Source: Erwinia persicina
Lineage (GTDB): Bacteria; Pseudomonadota; Gammaproteobacteria; Enterobacterales; Enterobacteriaceae
DNA: 64,000 bases
NCBI RefSeq assembly: GCF_014838825.1
Contig: NZ_JACYMO010000009.1
Coordinates: 62,001-126,000, forward strand
Direction of reading: 5' to 3'
The notes beneath the pieces are model-generated. The model saw nothing but the letters and a program-made list of their open reading frames with translations. It was not told the origin of the DNA and ran no database searches. The first letter of the stretch is position 1; each line of letters opens with the position of its first letter. The translations under genes were made by a program, and so were the position numbers. Below, piece after piece: positions 59,597 to 64,000 of this stretch.

Positions 59597-60496
59597 TTAT
59601 TTATCGCGTTCAATTATAAAGCCTGCCAGCGCCCGGAGTGGGGCGGTGTCGTAAGACTGTACGGCAAGCGTTTCTAATGCGCTGAGGGATTCCTGATAGA
59701 GATCCCATGCTTTTTCCCGGGCATTGTCCAGCCCCATTAATGCCGGGTAGGTACTTTTTCCTAACTGCTGATCGGCTCCCTGCCGTTTGCCGAGAACGGC
59801 GGTATCCCCGATGACGTCCAGAATATCGTCCTGTACCTGAAAAGCGAGGCCAATGGCACTGGCATAGCGATCCAGAGCGGGCAGGGCAGCGCGTCCGTGC
59901 TCACCGGCGGTCAGGGCACCCAGCCGCACCGCAGAGCGGATCAGCGCGCCTGTTTTATGACGATGGATCTGTTCCAGCTCGTGCAACGTAACCTGCTTCC
60001 CTTCCGCCGCCAGATCCAGGGCCTGGCCGCCACACATACCGGCTACACCACTGGCCTGGGCCAGTTCTGACAGCATAGCGATACGGGCTTGCGCCGTCAC
60101 GCCGGGCATCGGTGTATCAGCAAGGATTGAAAAGGCCAGCGTCTGCAGGGCATCCCCGGCTAGAATGGCAGAATCCTCACCAAACTTAATATGACAGGTG
60201 GGCTGGCCGCGACGCAGGCTGTCATCATCCATGGCGGGTAAATCATCGTGGATCAGGGAATAGGCGTGGATACACTCCACCGCGGCTGCAGGCGCATCAA
60301 GCGCAGCATCGTCGGCACGCAGCATGGTACCCGTGGCATACACCAGAAAAGGGCGTAACCGCTTGCCCCCTAATAGTGCCCCATACTCCATTGCATTCAC
60401 CAGAGGACTACTCTGAAAGGGCAGTTGCGAAATAAACCGTTGCAGTGCGGCATTCACCCGCTGATAGTGCGCGGTGAGTAACACATTGAAATCCAT
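59597..60496 (-). CDS. ispA: Farnesyl diphosphate synthase
   Basis: A 299-residue prenyltransferase that condenses isopentenyl with dimethylallyl and geranyl diphosphate. The two aspartate-rich motifs are HDDLPAMDDDSLRRG and VQDDILDVIGD. It uses the products of the pathway that Dxs opens. Its start overlaps the xseB stop by one base (TGATG). Confidence 0.98.
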   Translation of the reverse strand: MDFNVLLTAHYQRVNAALQRFISQLPFQSSPLVNAMEYGALLGGKRLRPFLVYATGTMLRADDAALDAPAAAVECIHAYSLIHDDLPAMDDDSLRRGQPTCHIKFGEDSAILAGDALQTLAFSILADTPMPGVTAQARIAMLSELAQASGVAGMCGGQALDLAAEGKQVTLHELEQIHRHKTGALIRSAVRLGALTAGEHGRAALPALDRYASAIGLAFQVQDDILDVIGDTAVLGKRQGADQQLGKSTYPALMGLDNAREKAWDLYQESLSALETLAVQSYDTAPLRALAGFIIERDK

Positions 60497-60738
60497 CAGT
60501 CGTTTTCCGGCGTGAATGGTGTCAGATCGGCGTTTTTATCATCGCTCAGTAAAATCTGTACGCGCTGTTCAGCCTGTTGCAGGGTTTTCTGTCCGTGACG
60601 TGCCAGCTGCACGCCCCGTTCAAATTCATTCAGCGCTTCTTCCAGGGGAAGGTTGCCGCTCTCAAGATGGGTAACAATCTGTTCCAGCTGCTGCAGTGAC
60701 GTTTCGAAACTGGCGGGCTGTTCGGCTTTTTTCGGCAT
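60496..60738 (-). CDS. xseB: Exodeoxyribonuclease VII small subunit
   Basis: An 80-residue helical protein and the small subunit of ExoVII. It reads [46 protein letters not shown], nearly identical to E. coli XseB. I chose ATG 60738 (MPKKAEQP) because it matches the family start; the longer frame adds nine residues. It is divergent from thiI. Confidence 0.96.
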   Translation of the reverse strand: MPKKAEQPASFETSLQQLEQIVTHLESGNLPLEEALNEFERGVQLARHGQKTLQQAEQRVQILLSDDKNADLTPFTPEND

Positions 60739-60994
60739 TTTTAATCCTGACTTATCATTTTTCATCAGTAAACGCTCATGGTAGCTGATGACCCATGATT
60801 AGCAAAATATCCCTGCATTTTTCACGCGGCGGGGGTGGGTAATCAGGGCGGCAGATGAAGAAGCAGCCACTGTACAAAGATGATATACTACTGCGCCTGG
60901 ATGCAAAGGGCGTAAGCCAATTTGCAAGACTCTGATTTTATCAGTTAAGTGCCATGCTGTTCAGCACTTAATTACCTGACGAATACATGCCGCT

Positions 60995-62443
60995 ATGAAG
61001 TTTATCATTAAGTTATTCCCTGAAATTACGATTAAAAGTCAGTCAGTACGCCTGCGTTTTATCAAAATCCTGACCGGTAATATCCGCAACGTTCTCAAAC
61101 CTTTCGATGAAACCCTCGCCGTTGTGCGCCACTGGGACAATATCGAAGTGCGCGCCAAAGACGAAAATCAGCGTGAAGCCATCGTGGCTGAACTGACGCG
61201 AATCCCGGGTATTCACCATGTGCTGGCGGTAGAAGACCGTTCATATACCGATGTGCATCATATCTTTGAGCAGGTTCTGGAAATGAACCGCGAGCGCATT
61301 GAGGGTAAAACCTTCTGCGTGCGCGTGAAGCGTCGTGGTAAGCACGCGTTCAGTTCACAGGATGTAGAACGCTACGTCGGTGGCGGGCTTAACCAGCATG
61401 TTGCCACTGCACAGGTTCAGCTTAATCGTCCTGAAGTGACCGTCAATCTTGAAATCGAAGATGAGCGCCTGATTCTGGTTACCGCTCGCTATGAAGGCAT
61501 TGGTGGCTATCCGATTGGTACCCAGGAAGATGTGCTGTCGCTGATCTCAGGCGGCTTCGACTCGGGCGTTTCCAGCTATATGCTGATGCGCCGCGGCTGC
61601 CGCGTGCATTACTGCTTCTTTAACCTCGGCGGTGCCGCCCATGAGATCGGCGTCCGTCAGGTGGCTCACTATCTGTGGAAGCGTTACGGCAGTTCGCACC
61701 GCGTGCGCTTTGTCGCGATTAACTTTGAGCCGGTGGTGGGGGAGATCCTCGAAAAAGTGGACGACGGCCAGATGGGCGTGGTGCTGAAGCGCATGATGGT
61801 GCGGGCGGCATCGAAAGTGGCCGAGCGCTATGGCGTACAGGCACTGGTGACCGGTGAAGCACTGGGACAGGTATCCAGCCAGACGCTGACGAACCTGCGC
61901 CTGATCGACAACGCCAGCGATACGCTGATCCTGCGCCCGCTGATCTCTCACGATAAAGAGCACATCATCAAAGTTGCCCGTGAGATCGGGACGGAAGATT
62001 TTGCCCGTACCATGCCGGAATACTGCGGGGTGATCTCGAAGAGCCCGACGGTGAAAGCCGTTAAAGAGAAAATCGAAGCGGAAGAGCAGCACTTCGACTT
62101 CAGCATTCTCGATCGCATGGTCGATGAAGCGACGAACGTCGACATCCGTGAAATCGCAGAAAAGACCGAAGAAGAAGTGGTAGAAGTGGAAACCGTGGAT
62201 TCGTTCGCTGAAAACGATGTGATCCTCGATATCCGCTCCAGTGACGAGCAGGATGCTCGTCCGCTGATGCTGACGGGGGTGGAAGTGAAACCGCTGCCCT
62301 TCTACAAGCTGGGTACCCAGTTTGGCGATCTCGATCAGCAGAAGACCTGGCTGTTGTACTGTGAACGCGGCGTCATGAGCCGTTTGCAGGCGCTATACCT
62401 GCACGAGCAGGGCTTCAAAAACGTTAAAGTGTATCGCCCTTAA
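60995..62443 (+). CDS. thiI: tRNA 4-thiouridine synthase ThiI
   Basis: A 482-residue enzyme for tRNA 4-thiouridine and for the thiazole sulfur of thiamine. The N-terminal ferredoxin-like and THUMP domains are followed by the ATP pyrophosphatase loop [12 protein letters not shown] and a C-terminal rhodanese domain whose active cysteine is in [10 protein letters not shown] (about residue 456). It is encoded opposite to xseB, as in E. coli. Confidence 0.98.
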   Translation: MKFIIKLFPEITIKSQSVRLRFIKILTGNIRNVLKPFDETLAVVRHWDNIEVRAKDENQREAIVAELTRIPGIHHVLAVEDRSYTDVHHIFEQVLEMNRERIEGKTFCVRVKRRGKHAFSSQDVERYVGGGLNQHVATAQVQLNRPEVTVNLEIEDERLILVTARYEGIGGYPIGTQEDVLSLISGGFDSGVSSYMLMRRGCRVHYCFFNLGGAAHEIGVRQVAHYLWKRYGSSHRVRFVAINFEPVVGEILEKVDDGQMGVVLKRMMVRAASKVAERYGVQALVTGEALGQVSSQTLTNLRLIDNASDTLILRPLISHDKEHIIKVAREIGTEDFARTMPEYCGVISKSPTVKAVKEKIEAEEQHFDFSILDRMVDEATNVDIREIAEKTEEEVVEVETVDSFAENDVILDIRSSDEQDARPLMLTGVEVKPLPFYKLGTQFGDLDQQKTWLLYCERGVMSRLQALYLHEQGFKNVKVYRP

Positions 62444-62467
62444 GTCAGTTTTATGCTGGCTTACTGG

Positions 62468-62548
62468 CCATTCGTGCCCTGACAGTGTTCGCCATCCTCA
62501 CGTAATGAGATACGCTGTGGTGGCTGTACACTGACCGGGCGCGAATGG
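62468..62548. other. Long-range inverted repeat between thiI and yajL
   Basis: CCATTCGTGCCC (62468-62479) can pair with GGGCGCGAATGG (62537-62548), eleven of twelve positions matching and one G-U in RNA, across 57 bases. It lies between convergent genes and may form the 3' structure of either transcript. Confidence 0.35.
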
Positions 62549-62595
62549 GCTGCGCCGCCGCTGTCTGGTGCGCACGGCCGCAAACTGCCATTGTA

Positions 62596-63192
62596 TTAAT
62601 CGCGGTAGTCGTAAATCCCGGCAGCCAGAACCATCTGCTCTGCCACCTCGCGCGCTTTCTCTTTTCCTGCCACTAAATCAATCAGCTTCAGGGCGAAATC
62701 AATCGCAGTGCCCGGCCCCTGGCTGGTCAGCAGATTGACGCGACGGTCCCACACCACGCGACGATCCATCCATTTCTCTTCAGGAATAGTCTCTTTCAGA
62801 CCGGGATAGCCGGTCATATTGCCGACGGGAAAGAGATCGTGTGGGATCAGCACCGTTCCCGCGGCGGCACAGATTGCCGCGACAATGCGTCCTGACTGGT
62901 TAAACTGGCGCACCGTTTCTACCAGTAGCGGACTGTCGCGAAAGCACTCTGCGCCTTTTAATCCGCCGGGAAGCACAATGGCGGCGTAATCATCATCGGC
63001 AACTTCCACCAGCGGAGCATCGGCCAGCAGCCGGACGCCCCGGGAACAGACTATTTCGCAGTTGCCATCATCCGCCACGCTGGCGGTGACCACCCTCAGC
63101 CCGGCGCGCACCAGTAAGTCGATGGTGGTGACAGCTTCAGTCTCTTCACTCCCAGGTGCCAGGCAAACCAGAACCGATGGTTTCGCGGTCAT
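62596..63192 (-). CDS. yajL: DJ-1/PfpI family protein deglycase YajL
   Basis: A 198-residue DJ-1-type protein that protects against oxidative and carbonyl damage. The reactive cysteine sits in [12 protein letters not shown] near residue 106, with the glutamate in [11 protein letters not shown] at the N-terminus. It matches E. coli YajL. ATG 63192 follows AAGGAAC, and the gene overlaps the end of panE by 47 bases, as expected for this pair. Confidence 0.96.
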   Translation of the reverse strand: MTAKPSVLVCLAPGSEETEAVTTIDLLVRAGLRVVTASVADDGNCEIVCSRGVRLLADAPLVEVADDDYAAIVLPGGLKGAECFRDSPLLVETVRQFNQSGRIVAAICAAAGTVLIPHDLFPVGNMTGYPGLKETIPEEKWMDRRVVWDRRVNLLTSQGPGTAIDFALKLIDLVAGKEKAREVAEQMVLAAGIYDYRD

Positions 63193-64000
63193 AATCTTGT
63201 TCCTTTCGTTTAATAAATTCGTAGAGGCGGCTGTTTTCCGGCGTTGTCAGCCCCTGAGCCCGCGCACGGCGGATGACGTAGCCGTTGATGTAATCAATCT
63301 CGGTGCGGCGCTTTGCGCGAATATCCTGCAGCATCGATGAGGTATTGCCTGCCGTACTGCGGATCACTTCCAGCACGTAATCAATCAGCCACTCTCGTGA
63401 TGTGTGCTGGCCTTCACGCTCCATGACGCTGGCAACCTCGTTGCTCAGCGCTTCGATCTCCTGGCGATGTTCTGCCAGTTCACCGTTCGTACAGTCGTAA
63501 AACACGCTCAGGGGGTTGATCACACAGTTGACCGCCAGCTTCTGCCATGCGGCAGAAGCCACATTATTGTGCCATGCCACGTCCGGCAGAGCGCGGTGCA
63601 GCATCTCTGCCAGTTCACTCATCTCCACACCCGCAGGGAGTGCCGGGCCAATATGGGTGATCCCGGAGGCGACATGGACAATGACCGTGCCGTCGCGACG
63701 GGCAGCATGCGTGGTCACCCCTTTTAGCAGGGGCTGGGTCAGGCCCTTCAGCTCATCCAGCGTCCCCATGCCATTGTGCAGCAGCAGCACCGGGCAGTAG
63801 GCAGGCAGTACAGACCGGAGATTTCTCACGGCTTCAGACACTTGCCACGCTTTCAGCGTGACAATCAGCAGCTCACATTCAGCCAGAAACGTTGGATCGT
63901 TAGCAATAAAGGTTTTATTAAGCGTCAGACCATTCAGGCCGATCACATTCACCGAGCAATAGGGTTGCGGCACCCGCAGCCATCCCTGCACTTCATGTCC
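63146..64000 (-). CDS. panE: 2-dehydropantoate 2-reductase, cut by the window edge
   Basis: The visible part encodes about 285 residues of ketopantoate reductase, which makes pantoate for coenzyme A with NADPH. It runs off the right edge, so the N-terminal dinucleotide-binding motif is not seen; the frame enters as [19 protein letters not shown]. Diagnostic parts are [47 protein letters not shown] and [22 protein letters not shown]. Confidence 0.95.
   Translation of the reverse strand, partial: GHEVQGWLRVPQPYCSVNVIGLNGLTLNKTFIANDPTFLAECELLIVTLKAWQVSEAVRNLRSVLPAYCPVLLLHNGMGTLDELKGLTQPLLKGVTTHAARRDGTVIVHVASGITHIGPALPAGVEMSELAEMLHRALPDVAWHNNVASAAWQKLAVNCVINPLSVFYDCTNGELAEHRQEIEALSNEVASVMEREGQHTSREWLIDYVLEVIRSTAGNTSSMLQDIRAKRRTEIDYINGYVIRRARAQGLTTPENSRLYEFIKRKEQDYDRETIGSGLPGTWE

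Overview
The window looks like chromosomal DNA of a Gammaproteobacterium in Enterobacterales, most likely Erwiniaceae (Erwinia or Pantoea type). This rests on gene content and order, because there is no rRNA or tRNA to place it. From about 16.9 kb onward the order iraP-psiF-...-proC-yaiI-...-aroL-yaiA-...-aroM-ppnP-rdgC-mak-...-sbcC-sbcD-phoB-phoR-...-brnQ-proY-...-acpH-queA-tgt-yajC-secD-secF-yajI-nrdR-ribD-ribH-nusB-thiL-pgpA-yajO-dxs-ispA-xseB-thiI-yajL-panE is the 8-10 minute backbone of Escherichia coli. The proteins are similar enough to assign by recall of the E. coli sequences.

Layout. (1) 0-16.8 kb is accessory: a KTSC-domain gene, an unrecognised 64-residue gene, a peptide-type ABC importer operon with two related binding proteins, a CPBP-family membrane protease, a 21-codon membrane peptide, an I78 inhibitor lipoprotein, a thioredoxin-like protein, a YmgB/AriR-like gene, marC, a cspA-type gene with a long leader, mdtG, and a lone lacZ. 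(2) 16.9-28.7 kb is backbone with replacements: an lpxO-type hydroxylase lies between psiF and proC, a DUF2076 gene follows yaiI, an IclR regulator splits yaiA from aroM, and a three-lipoprotein operon (CsgG family, DUF4810, DUF799) lies between mak and sbcC. (3) 28.8-41 kb holds sbcCD, phoBR with a PstS-like gene, a MetE-C-terminal-like methyltransferase with a MetJ operator, brnQ and proY. (4) 41-45.3 kb is accessory: an MFS exporter divergent from a cysteine-rich regulator, a phytase-type acid phosphatase and a 2-Cys peroxiredoxin. (5) 45.5-64 kb is conserved housekeeping: queuosine tRNA modification and the Sec accessory complex, riboflavin synthesis, isoprenoid and thiamine genes, and a panE cut by the right edge.

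Regulatory DNA is unusually legible. I see a lac-operator-like site at lacZ, a TyrR box before aroL, a PHO box before phoB, MetJ boxes, a probable IclR auto-operator, an operator between the MFS gene and its regulator, and hairpins between most convergent gene pairs. Two terminators have no matching gene upstream and mark possible small RNAs near 0.5 kb and 9.9 kb.

I found no insertion sequence, prophage, CRISPR array, toxin-antitoxin pair or defence island. The best candidate for an undescribed system is the CsgG/DUF4810/DUF799 lipoprotein operon. The two orphan terminators and the leader hairpin in front of the second binding protein are the next most interesting.
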